A stretch of DNA of 34,368 nucleotides. Source: Spirochaetaceae bacterium. GTDB lineage: Bacteria > Spirochaetota > Spirochaetia > DSM-27196 > SLAA01. Location of the stretch: contig PUOW01000440.1 of assembly GCA_003552185.1 (NCBI GenBank), positions 1 to 34,368 on the forward strand, in the 5' to 3' direction. Numbering within the stretch: the first letter of the stretch is position 1; every line of letters begins with the position of its first letter. A program made the position numbers and the translations under genes. Positions 14,855-21,610 of this stretch are shown piece by piece. The notes beneath the pieces are model-generated. The model was not told the origin of the DNA and did no database searches. It saw nothing but the letters and a program-made list of their open reading frames with translations.

Positions 14855-15982
14855 GTGCGCCCCGAAGCGGCCGCCGGCAACGCCCGGCTGCAGCTCGGCG
14901 TTCGCAGCACCCCACCGCTGCAGAACGGACAGCTTGTGCAGGCGCGCGTCGTAAAGGCGCTTACCCAATCTAAATGGCTCCTCGCGATACACGGTAAAAC
15001 CTATCCCGCCACCAGCAACGTTCCGGTGCGCGTGGGAGATATCCTCGCCGCGCGCGTGGAGCTGCAGGCCGGCCGCATCTTCCTGCACCTCACCAACGCC
15101 GAAACCGCTCGGCAGAGTACGCCAATTCTCGAGCGCCTCGGGTTGCCACAGGACGATCGCGCCGCGCAACTGTTGCGGGCGTTCTTCCGCGAAGGCCTCG
15201 CGATTGACCCTGAGCGCTTCACTCGAATTCACCGACACGCCGCGCGCCTTGGTCTCGAGCAGCCGCAGGATCTGCGACTCCTGATCGTGCTCGACCGCAA
15301 AGGTCTCTCGGAGCTGCTTGATCTCTGGTCCGAGCTTCAGCATCTCGTGCTTCCCCGCCGCGATCAACAGCAAGACTCGGAGCAACGTAAACGCCGAAAC
15401 CCGCACCGAGGGCGCGCCGCGGAAGCCGGCGACGGAGCCGACGCGGCAGAAGCGGTCGAATCGGTGGAGCACCGCGCGGAGGTGGCGGAGCTGAGCTCCA
15501 CATTACGGTCGCAGTTCACCCGCGCTCACGGCGAGCCTCCCGGCCGCGCCGGCGCGGCGCTGCAGATCTTCAACCATGTGAAGCACTCGACCGCGCGCGG
15601 CGGCGAGGAAGGCCACTGGATAGCGGTGCCGCTGCGCATTGAGCGCGGCGAGCTGCGTTATACCGGGGTCGCGCGTGTGCTGCTGAAGCCGCGGGGGTCG
15701 TTTTCGCGCGCTACGGTCGAGCTCCAGGGCGAGCGGCGCCGTTGGGGCGTTGAGTGGTGGAACGGCCGGAGCGGCACACGCAAAATTGCGCTCTACGTGG
15801 ACGACCCACAGCTCGTTGCAGGCTTCGACGCGGAGACCGAGGCCGCCTGGCGTACGCTGTCCGAGCGTTTGGCCGACGAGGGAGTGTCGGAAATCGGAAT
15901 AACTGGCTTTCCAAAAGGTTTTGATGGGTTTTCATCGGACGGCGACGACTATATAATAGGATCGGTAGCAGAAAAACTGTAG
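14855..15982 (+). CDS. FliK-like flagellar hook-length control family protein (putative)
   Basis: The 375-residue protein starts at GTG behind GGAAGG. Its N-terminal part (1-80) is beta-rich (GQLVQARVVKALTQSKWLLA, VRVGDILAARVELQAGRIFL). Middle helices (about 85-165) are followed by a charged linker, and the C-terminal part (about 215-370) resembles the FliK C-terminal domain (WIAVPLRIERGELRYTGVAR, then GFDAETEAAWRTLSERLADE). FliK measures hook length and talks to the FlhB C-terminal domain; the next gene encodes exactly such a domain. In Bacillus subtilis the ylqG-ylqH pair occupies a similar place downstream of rplS. The similarity is weak by eye, so the call rests partly on context. Confidence 0.6.
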   Translation: MRPEAAAGNARLQLGVRSTPPLQNGQLVQARVVKALTQSKWLLAIHGKTYPATSNVPVRVGDILAARVELQAGRIFLHLTNAETARQSTPILERLGLPQDDRAAQLLRAFFREGLAIDPERFTRIHRHAARLGLEQPQDLRLLIVLDRKGLSELLDLWSELQHLVLPRRDQQQDSEQRKRRNPHRGRAAEAGDGADAAEAVESVEHRAEVAELSSTLRSQFTRAHGEPPGRAGAALQIFNHVKHSTARGGEEGHWIAVPLRIERGELRYTGVARVLLKPRGSFSRATVELQGERRRWGVEWWNGRSGTRKIALYVDDPQLVAGFDAETEAAWRTLSERLADEGVSEIGITGFPKGFDGFSSDGDDYIIGSVAEKL

Positions 15983-15991
15983 GATGGTTCC

Positions 15992-16249
15992 ATGAGCACT
16001 GCCGTCGCGTTGCGCTACGACCCCGAACTTCCGGCACCCTTTGTGCTGGCCAAAGGGCGCGACGAGCTCGCGGCGCGTATTCGTGAGCTCGCCGAGCGGC
16101 ACGGAGTACCGCAGGTGAGCGACGGAATCTTGGCCGAGGCGTTGTACTTCCTTGAGCCGAACGAGCTTGTTCCCGAGGAGTTCTATCGCGTAGTTGCCGA
16201 GATACTGGTGTTTGTGGGCGCTGTAGATGCAACAGGACAAAAAGAATGA
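15992..16249 (+). CDS. Stand-alone FlhB C-terminal-domain protein (YlqH/FhlB2-like)
   Basis: The 85 residues align with the cytoplasmic C-terminal domain of FlhB/YscU export-switch proteins: AVALRYDPELPAPFVLAKGR, then IRELAERHGVPQVSDGILAE and ALYFLEPNELVPEEFYRVVA. The membrane part of FlhB and the self-cleaving NPTH motif are absent. Family members of this size exist in Firmicutes (B. subtilis YlqH) and are thought to interact with the flagellar export gate. It follows the FliK-like gene by 9 bp, and its stop overlaps the ATG of the HD-GYP gene by 4 bp. Confidence 0.85.
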   Translation: MSTAVALRYDPELPAPFVLAKGRDELAARIRELAERHGVPQVSDGILAEALYFLEPNELVPEEFYRVVAEILVFVGAVDATGQKE

Positions 16250-17421
16250 GAACGCTTCCCGTGAAGGATTTGAAGCCCGGCATGCAGTTTGATCAGCCGG
16301 TGTACGTCGACGACTCCACTTTGCTGGTACCGGAACGGGTTCCTATCAAAGAGAAAGACCTCAAGCGGCTCGAGCGGTGGAAGGTCGAGACGGTGCGAAC
16401 CGCAGGGCAGGAGATCGTTGCGCGCACAACAGGCGAGGAAGGCGAGGCGCAGTCCGGCAGTTTCTTTCAACAAGCCTTCAACACCCCCGAACAGCAGCAA
16501 GTCCTCAAGACCTACAGCGAGGTAGCCCAGAAACTTCGCAAGATTCATCAACGGGTCAAGGAACAGGAAGACCTTGAAGCCGCCGAGATAGACCGCATCA
16601 TCGATGGGGTTCTACAGTTGCTCGAGGCTCGACGGCACGAGATGATCGAGTTCATCCTGTACGGTTTCCAGGGAGAGGCGGGCTACGTTGAGAACGCCAT
16701 CAACTCGGCGGTACTCTCGAGCTTAATCGGGATCAACAGCGGCATGGCTAAGCACAAGCTGCTGCACCTTGCAACCGCGGCACTGCTACACGATATCGGC
16801 ATGCTTCGCCTCCCGGAAGAGATCTTCAACAAGAGCGGGAAGCTCACGAGCGAAGAGCTCAAGCAGATCAAGACGCACCCCATTCACTCCTACAAGATCA
16901 TTACCCGCGAACTGCATTACCCCGAGCAGGTAGGCCTTGCGGCGCTGCAACACCAAGAGCGTTGGGACGGTACCGGCTATCCTCGTGGGCTCTCGGGTAG
17001 CAGCATCATCATCCCGGCGCGCATCATCGCGGTGGTAGACTCGTTCGAAGCGATGGTGAGCAAACGCCCGTATCGCAACTCAATGATCGGATACAACGCG
17101 ATTCGCGCAATTTTGAGCGACAACGGGCGCCGGTTTGACCCCGAGATTCTCAAGATCTTTATCCGCACCATGGGAATCTACCCCATCGGCAGTATCGTGC
17201 TGCTCAACGACGGCAAAATCGGCAGGGTGGTGCAGAACAACGTCGATGCACCGCTGAAGCCGCGGGTCAAAATCATGATCAACGAGAAGGGGCAGGAGTA
17301 TCGCAACGATCGCGGCGAGATCGTCGACCTCTTCGACGATCGCACGCTCTTCATAACCCGCGCCGTAGACCCGAAAGAGCTCAGCGCCCAGGCGGGCGGC
17401 CACGCCCCGCAGCCGCAGTGA
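16246..17421 (+). CDS. HD-GYP domain protein, probable cyclic-di-GMP phosphodiesterase
   Basis: The 391-residue protein has an N-terminal domain common in HD-GYP proteins (KDLKPGMQFDQPVYVDDSTL), a helical segment, and an HD-GYP domain (about 150-320) with LLHDIGMLRLPEEIFNKSGK, KTHPIHSYKI and ERWDGTGYPRGLSG, then RIIAVVDSFEAMVSKRPYR. It ends with a beta-rich tail (GSIVLLNDGKIGRVVQNN). HD-GYP enzymes hydrolyse c-di-GMP and often control motility. The usual HHE before the GYP motif reads HQE here, so one metal ligand may differ. It is coupled to the FlhB-like gene (ATGA) and to yraN (GTGA). No sensor or membrane segment is visible. Confidence 0.9.
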   Translation: MRTLPVKDLKPGMQFDQPVYVDDSTLLVPERVPIKEKDLKRLERWKVETVRTAGQEIVARTTGEEGEAQSGSFFQQAFNTPEQQQVLKTYSEVAQKLRKIHQRVKEQEDLEAAEIDRIIDGVLQLLEARRHEMIEFILYGFQGEAGYVENAINSAVLSSLIGINSGMAKHKLLHLATAALLHDIGMLRLPEEIFNKSGKLTSEELKQIKTHPIHSYKIITRELHYPEQVGLAALQHQERWDGTGYPRGLSGSSIIIPARIIAVVDSFEAMVSKRPYRNSMIGYNAIRAILSDNGRRFDPEILKIFIRTMGIYPIGSIVLLNDGKIGRVVQNNVDAPLKPRVKIMINEKGQEYRNDRGEIVDLFDDRTLFITRAVDPKELSAQAGGHAPQPQ

Positions 17422-17777
17422 CGCCCAACTCCACCACGGCGCGTGGACGGCGGGGCGAGCGCGTCGCGGCGGAGTACCTGCGTCAACAAGGCTACGAGAT
17501 CCTCGAAATTACCTTCAGAAGCGGCCCGGGTGAGGTCGATATTGTAGGTACGAAGCAGGATGCCGTGGTGTTCTTCGAGGTGAAAACCTGGGCCGCCGTG
17601 CCTTGGAGCGAGCTGGAGTACGCGATTACGCGCAGCAAACGAGCGCGTATTACCGCGGCGGCGCAGCTCTACTTGGCCGGCGCTCCGCGGTTGCGTGCGT
17701 ATCACGTCCGCTTCGATCTGCTGCTGGTGTCGCCGAAGGAGGGGGTCGTGCGACATATTGAAAACGCATTCGCATAG
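17418..17777 (+). CDS. yraN: YraN/UPF0102 family putative endonuclease
   Basis: The 119 residues match the UPF0102 family: RGRRGERVAAEYLRQQGYEI, then RSGPGEVDIVGTKQDAVVFF with EVKTWAAVP. The E-D-ExK arrangement is that of a restriction-endonuclease-like fold, suggesting a Holliday-junction-resolvase-type nuclease; the biological role is not known. It begins with GTG inside the stop of the HD-GYP gene. In many bacteria yraN lies near rnhB and rplS, as here within the extended operon. Confidence 0.92.
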   Translation: MTPNSTTARGRRGERVAAEYLRQQGYEILEITFRSGPGEVDIVGTKQDAVVFFEVKTWAAVPWSELEYAITRSKRARITAAAQLYLAGAPRLRAYHVRFDLLLVSPKEGVVRHIENAFA

Positions 17778-17785
17778 GCGGTATA

Positions 17786-17971
17786 GTGCGCACAGCGAAG
17801 CCGATTGATCACGACCGAATCAGAGAACTCAAGCACCGCATCAACGACCGTCGTTATCTGGAGCACGCGGTCGATCGGCTGGCGCAACGTTTGACGAGCA
17901 AGCTTATCGAACACCACGGAGAGCAGCAGAATGGCAGCAGAGGAACGCAGCAACCAGAACAACCAGAATAA
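17786..17971 (+). CDS. Small FlgM-like protein (putative anti-sigma-28 factor)
   Basis: The 61-residue product contains DRIRELKHRINDRRYLEHAV followed by DRLAQRLTSKLIEHH. This resembles the C-terminal sigma-28-binding part of FlgM (pattern RV-ELK-I--G-Y-VD-E-IA-KL). It starts at GTG 8 bp after yraN and overlaps the next gene by 41 bp in another frame; its last residues (GTQQPEQPE) may therefore be unconstrained. FlgM holds FliA until the hook is complete. The flagellar neighbours and the sigma-28-type flaB promoter make the assignment plausible, but it rests on a short motif. Confidence 0.5.
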   Translation: MRTAKPIDHDRIRELKHRINDRRYLEHAVDRLAQRLTSKLIEHHGEQQNGSRGTQQPEQPE

Positions 17972-18539
17972 CCAGAACAACGCTAAGCGCGGTCGCCGCC
18001 GCGGTCGCCGCCGGCGCTCCTCGGCGCGCGGGGGCAACAAAAGCAAGCGCGACGGCCTCCACCCCGAAGCGCTCGCCGCGATCCCCACCCCGCAGCGACG
18101 CGAACCGTCCGATTGCCCGATCTGCGGCAAAGTGGTGCGCGACGTGCACAGCGCAATTGCGTACGGAGAAGACGACAAGCCGGCGCATCTCGAGTGTGTG
18201 CTCAAAGAAATCGGCGAGCGCGAGTCTATCGCGAGCGATGAACGGTTGTGCTATATCGGAGCCGGGCGCTTCGGGGTAATCAAGTCGAAGATCGGGAAGC
18301 AAGGCCTCGAAGTGGTCCGCACCATTCAGTACGAAGAGCGCGAGAACGCGGTGCAGTGGCGGCGCGAAGCCAGTCCCGGCTTGTCGCGCGCAAGCGCGTC
18401 CGACCCGGTATCATCCGGGCGACACGCCGACGATGACGATGACGAGGACGACGGGCACAAGAGCGGCGATAGCCACGACAATGGCGACGACCGCCACAAT
18501 GGCGATCCCGGTCGGGGTTACGAGCACGGCGGCGCGTAG
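17931..18539 (+). CDS. Basic zinc-finger protein with Asp-rich tail, unknown function
   Basis: The 202-residue protein has an Asn/Arg-rich N-terminus (KRGRRRGRRRRSSARGG), a CPICGK...HLEC motif (about residues 62-92) that looks like a zinc knuckle, a short folded region (LCYIGAGRFGVIKSKIGKQG), and an acidic tail rich in Asp, His and Asn. The basic arm and zinc site suggest RNA or DNA binding. I do not recognise a named family, though small C-x2-C proteins of this type are, as I recall, frequent hypotheticals in spirochaetes. GGAGA precedes the ATG. It is the last gene of the plus-strand operon and is convergent with the HEAT-like gene. Confidence 0.75.
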   Translation: MAAEERSNQNNQNNQNNAKRGRRRGRRRRSSARGGNKSKRDGLHPEALAAIPTPQRREPSDCPICGKVVRDVHSAIAYGEDDKPAHLECVLKEIGERESIASDERLCYIGAGRFGVIKSKIGKQGLEVVRTIQYEERENAVQWRREASPGLSRASASDPVSSGRHADDDDDEDDGHKSGDSHDNGDDRHNGDPGRGYEHGGA

Positions 18540-18571
18540 GCGCGCGGCGCGGTCGGGCCGCGGCGCGACGC

Positions 18572-19519
18572 CTATCGGCCGCGGCGCAGCAGCCTCGCGA
18601 CCTCATCGGCCTTGCTTCGCACCACGCCGAGATAAGGACCGTTTCTTACCTCAAACACAGCGCGGAACAGATCGGGGTCCTCAATGCCCCACGACGAACG
18701 GTGTAGGCGCTCGACCGTGAGCAGCGTTGCGTACGCGAGGTTGTCGTCGTGCATGATGCGATTGTTGCGCACCAAAATGCGCGTAAGCAGCTGCAGTAGC
18801 TCGGAATCGGGTTCGCTTCGGATCTGACCCAGCGCGTAGACCGCCTCGGCGAGCACCACGAGATCGTCGTCGCTTCGCATCACCGACCGCACCACCTCAT
18901 CGGCATGGGGGCCGCCGATGCGGCCGAGCAGCTCCACCGCTTCTCGCCGAATGAGGGGCGACCCCGCCGGGTTGGACCGGGGCGCCGGCATGCGCTGCGT
19001 GCGTACGCCCTCGAGCGCAAGGTAGCCGAGCAGATCGATGCTCGCGCGATCGAACGGCGAGATCGAGTCGGTGTCCACGAGCTCGGTAAAGCGCGCGATC
19101 ACCCTGCGCTTCTCGGCGGTGTGAGGCCGCCGTGCCTGCCGTTCTAGAATGCGCAGTTCCTGGTCGCGATTGGGCCAACGCGGCAGAGCCTCTTCGAGCG
19201 GAACCCAGTCGCCGCTGCGATACTCCCGATCGTTGGAGTTCGCGTGCGCGTTGTGCTCATCGGCGGTAAGCGTGCTCGCGAGAAGCAACGCAAGGCCCGC
19301 CGAGATTACCACGCAGAGAAGCGGCCGCGCGAAGCGGGCAAGGTGAGGGCCGCGGGCGGGGCGGGGGCCGCGCGCGAAGCGGGCACGGCGGGGCAGGGCC
19401 CGGCCGATCCTCCGGGCCTCGCACCCCGAAGCCACGCCGCGTGGGCGGGCCGGCCGGCGGGGTGGGCGGCGGAGTCTGCCTCGACTCGACGGTATTGTTC
19501 TTCGCGGTTCGCGAAACAC
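18572..19519 (-). CDS. Exported HEAT-repeat-like protein, start uncertain
   Basis: The ORF has 315 codons. The first 65 or so are Arg/Pro-rich, and a clear signal sequence follows only then (PLLCVVISAGLALLLASTLT, then ADEHNAH). The true start may therefore lie further in, for example at the GTG of CVVISAG, although I see no good ribosome site there. The mature part is helical, with HEAT-like units (SPLIRREAVELLGRIGGPHA, then DDDLVVLAEAVYALGQIRSE). HEAT proteins bind partners; the partner is unknown. A TATACT box on the minus strand (19527-19532) would place the transcript start close to 19520, which also argues for a start inside the track ORF. Confidence 0.7.
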   Translation of the reverse strand: MFREPRRTIPSSRGRLRRPPRRPARPRGVASGCEARRIGRALPRRARFARGPRPARGPHLARFARPLLCVVISAGLALLLASTLTADEHNAHANSNDREYRSGDWVPLEEALPRWPNRDQELRILERQARRPHTAEKRRVIARFTELVDTDSISPFDRASIDLLGYLALEGVRTQRMPAPRSNPAGSPLIRREAVELLGRIGGPHADEVVRSVMRSDDDLVVLAEAVYALGQIRSEPDSELLQLLTRILVRNNRIMHDDNLAYATLLTVERLHRSSWGIEDPDLFRAVFEVRNGPYLGVVRSKADEVARLLRRGR

Positions 19520-19570
19520 GCCTGCAGTATAGCACGCCTGCCATTGACCGATAAACCGAGCCTGCTTAGA

Positions 19571-20080
19571 ATGACCGGCATGCTACGAGCGCTTTTCCCC
19601 GGGTCGTTCGACCCACCGAGTCACGGGCACCTCAACATTATTCACCGCATCTCGAGTATCTACGACGAGATCGATGTGGTGGTGGCAACGAACCCCGAGA
19701 AACAGTACACCTTCGATGCCGACGAGCGGCTGGAGCTGATGCGCACGCTCTGCGACCCGTACGATAACGTTCGCGTACACCAGTGGGATCGCTTGATCGT
19801 TGAGTTTGCCGAGCAGGTTGGGGCGCGGGTGATGATTCGCGGGGTTCGAGCCTTGTCGGATTTCGAGTACGAGTTTGAGCTCTCGATGATCAACAAAGGG
19901 CTCAACCCTCGCATCGAAACGATCTTCATGCCGACCGACTCAAAGTACTTCGTGCTGCGTTCATCCGCGATCAAGGAGCTTGCGAGGCTCGACGGCGACA
20001 TCTCGCGCATGGTGCCGGATATCGTGGCCGAGCGCTTGAAAGAGAAGGTGAAACGCGCTCGTCGCACGGGCAGCGACTAG
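19571..20080 (+). CDS. coaD: Phosphopantetheine adenylyltransferase
   Basis: CoaD makes dephospho-CoA from 4'-phosphopantetheine and ATP. It shows ALFPGSFDPPSHGHLNII (nucleotidyltransferase HxGH-type site), VMIRGVRALSDFEYEFELS, and VLRSSAIKELARLDGDISRM. The track ORF starts far upstream at 19244 in Arg-rich sequence; the family begins close to MLRALFPGSF. Two ATGs are possible, 19571 (MTGMLRALF) and 19580; neither has a strong ribosome site. Either gives a normal length (169 or 166 aa). Confidence 0.94.
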   Translation: MTGMLRALFPGSFDPPSHGHLNIIHRISSIYDEIDVVVATNPEKQYTFDADERLELMRTLCDPYDNVRVHQWDRLIVEFAEQVGARVMIRGVRALSDFEYEFELSMINKGLNPRIETIFMPTDSKYFVLRSSAIKELARLDGDISRMVPDIVAERLKEKVKRARRTGSD

Positions 20081-20118
20081 AGCCTCAACCGGCACACCCC
20101 GCCGTACGCCCGTGGTGC

Positions 20119-20138
20119 GCGCGCCGTACCCGGCGCGC
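20119..20138. terminator. GC-rich hairpin downstream of coaD
   Basis: GCGCGCC (20119-20125) and GGCGCGC (20132-20138) form a 7-bp inverted repeat 38 bp after the coaD stop. It lacks a T-tract, so it may be a transcript-end structure rather than a classical terminator. Confidence 0.4.
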
Positions 20139-20167
20139 AGTCGGCACACAGCCGGCGCGCAGCTCAG

Positions 20168-20197
20168 TTGACATTCGGCCAAACGATCGGCTATGGT
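20168..20197 (+). promoter_or_regulatory. Promoter of rpmF-acpP
   Basis: TTGACA (20168-20173), an 18-bp spacer and TATGGT (20192-20197) lie 33 bp upstream of the rpmF ATG. Confidence 0.7.
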
Positions 20198-20230
20198 GTG
20201 CGAACATAACAGCTTATAAGGACATATTCC

Positions 20231-20419
20231 ATGGCAGTACCAAAGTATCGACATTCTAAAGCGCGTACTCGGCGCCGACGCTCAATCAACGGCCGCGTTT
20301 CGTTCGGTCACCTCATTGAGTGCAGCAACTGTGGAGCTTCGAAGCGCCCTCATCACGTCTGCCCCAAATGTGGCTTTTATCGTGGCAAAGAGATTGTCAG
20401 AAGCGAAGATTTGAGCTAA
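20231..20419 (+). CDS. rpmF: 50S ribosomal protein L32
   Basis: The 62 residues match L32: MAVPKYRHSKARTRRRRSIN followed by a four-cysteine zinc ribbon (ECSNCGASKRPHHVCPKCGF). This is the zinc-binding paralogue type. AAGGA lies upstream of the ATG. It is followed 22 bp later by acpP, a pairing known from many bacteria where rpmF precedes fatty-acid genes. Confidence 0.98.
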   Translation: MAVPKYRHSKARTRRRRSINGRVSFGHLIECSNCGASKRPHHVCPKCGFYRGKEIVRSEDLS

Positions 20420-20441
20420 AACAAGAGACCAGGAGGATCCT

Positions 20442-20684
20442 ATGGATGAACTGTTCGAGAAAATGAAGAAACTGGTAGCCGATAAACTCGAGGTCGACGA
20501 GAGCAAAGTGACGTTGGAGTCGTCTTTCCGCCAAGACCTCGGTGCCGATAGTCTCGACACCTACGAGCTGGTGTACGCAATCGAGGAAGAACTCGGCATC
20601 TCCATCCCCGACGAAAAAGCGAACGAGTTCGAGACCGTCAAGGATGCGCTCGAGTTTATTCAATCGCAGCAACAGCAGCAGTAA
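20442..20684 (+). CDS. acpP: Acyl carrier protein
   Basis: The 80-residue acidic protein carries the phosphopantetheine site Ser in LGADSLDTYELV (about residue 36). It shuttles acyl chains in fatty-acid synthesis. CoaD, the supplier of the CoA used for the prosthetic group, is encoded just upstream. The tail QSQQQQQ is low-complexity. AGGAGG precedes the ATG. Confidence 0.97.
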   Translation: MDELFEKMKKLVADKLEVDESKVTLESSFRQDLGADSLDTYELVYAIEEELGISIPDEKANEFETVKDALEFIQSQQQQQ

Positions 20685-20716
20685 CACCGGAACGAGAACA
20701 TAGTTTCCACGCAACT

Positions 20717-20742
20717 GCGCCCGGGAATTTCCTCTCGGGCGC
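20717..20742 (+). terminator. Terminator-like hairpin after acpP
   Basis: GCGCCCG (20717-20723) and CGGGCGC (20736-20742) pair around a 12-nt loop and are followed by GGTTATTATAG. The T-tract is weak. It would separate rpmF-acpP from rnc. Confidence 0.5.
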
Positions 20743-20842
20743 GGTTATTATAGCAGTACCACATACACATCTGCATCGATTACCGAAGCTGCGGCCGAAC
20801 TCTTAGAGCGGCTTTAACTCGGTGCGGGTAAGGTTCGTTCAG

Positions 20843-21598
20843 GTGAGCAAGAAGTACTCCGAGTTACACACTCCTCCTATATCGTCTGAACGCCGCAAGG
20901 AGTTGCAGCTGTTCGAGCGCCAAGCTGCGATTAAGTTCCGTCGATTGGATCTGCTGAACCTTGCCTTTGCTCATCGCTCCTACGCGAACGAAACCCAGGA
21001 GCAGCTCGACAACAACGAGAAGCTTGAGTTTCTCGGCGACTCGGTGTTGGGGCTTGTGGTGGCGGAGTACCTCTTCGAGCAGCTCTCGGATCGTGCCGAG
21101 GGCGACCTCGCCAAGATCAAGAGCTTCGTGGTTTCGGAGGACAGCCTCGCCGAGATCGCCCGCAAACTGAAGGTCGATAACTTCATTCTGATCGGGAAGG
21201 GCGAAGAGTACTCCGGCGGGCGAACCAAGAAGGCGTTGCTTGCCGATGCCATGGAGGCGATCATCGGCGCGTACTTCATCGACTCGGGCTTTCGCGCCTC
21301 ACGTAAGTTCATACTGCGCTATCTGATCCCCGAGATCAACAAGGTGCTCGAAAACCGCCACAAGAAAGACTACAAGACGCTTCTGCAGGAGTTGGTGCAG
21401 AAGACCTACAAGACCTATCCGCGCTACTCGCTTGTGAAGAAAACCGGTCCGGAGCACAGCAAAACCTTTTGGATCGAGGTCGCGGTTGAAAACGCAACCT
21501 ACGGTCCCGGCACCGGCAAAAACAAGAAAGAGGCCGAGCAAAACGCGGCTGCGATCGCCTACGAGTCTTTGGCGAAGAGCGTCGGCGAGGACCGATAG
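20843..21598 (+). CDS. rnc: Ribonuclease III
   Basis: RNase III cuts double-stranded RNA, including rRNA precursors. The catalytic domain has LAFAHRSYANE, the signature NEKLEFLGDSVLGLVVAEYL, and ALLADAMEAIIGAYFIDSG; the dsRNA-binding domain follows (DYKTLLQELVQKTYKTYPRY, then GTGKNKKEAEQNAAAIAYES). The track begins at GTG 20822, but GTG 20843 has a better-placed TAAGG and gives MSKKYSEL, for 251 aa; both are possible. The family length is about 230-250 aa. Confidence 0.96.
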   Translation: MSKKYSELHTPPISSERRKELQLFERQAAIKFRRLDLLNLAFAHRSYANETQEQLDNNEKLEFLGDSVLGLVVAEYLFEQLSDRAEGDLAKIKSFVVSEDSLAEIARKLKVDNFILIGKGEEYSGGRTKKALLADAMEAIIGAYFIDSGFRASRKFILRYLIPEINKVLENRHKKDYKTLLQELVQKTYKTYPRYSLVKKTGPEHSKTFWIEVAVENATYGPGTGKNKKEAEQNAAAIAYESLAKSVGEDR

Positions 21599-21610
21599 AG
21601 CGCTTTCGCT

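Noticed and set aside
14126-15472. 448-codon minus-strand ORF over trmD, rplS and the FliK-like gene
   Set aside because: Antisense shadow of strongly conserved genes; no recognisable motif.
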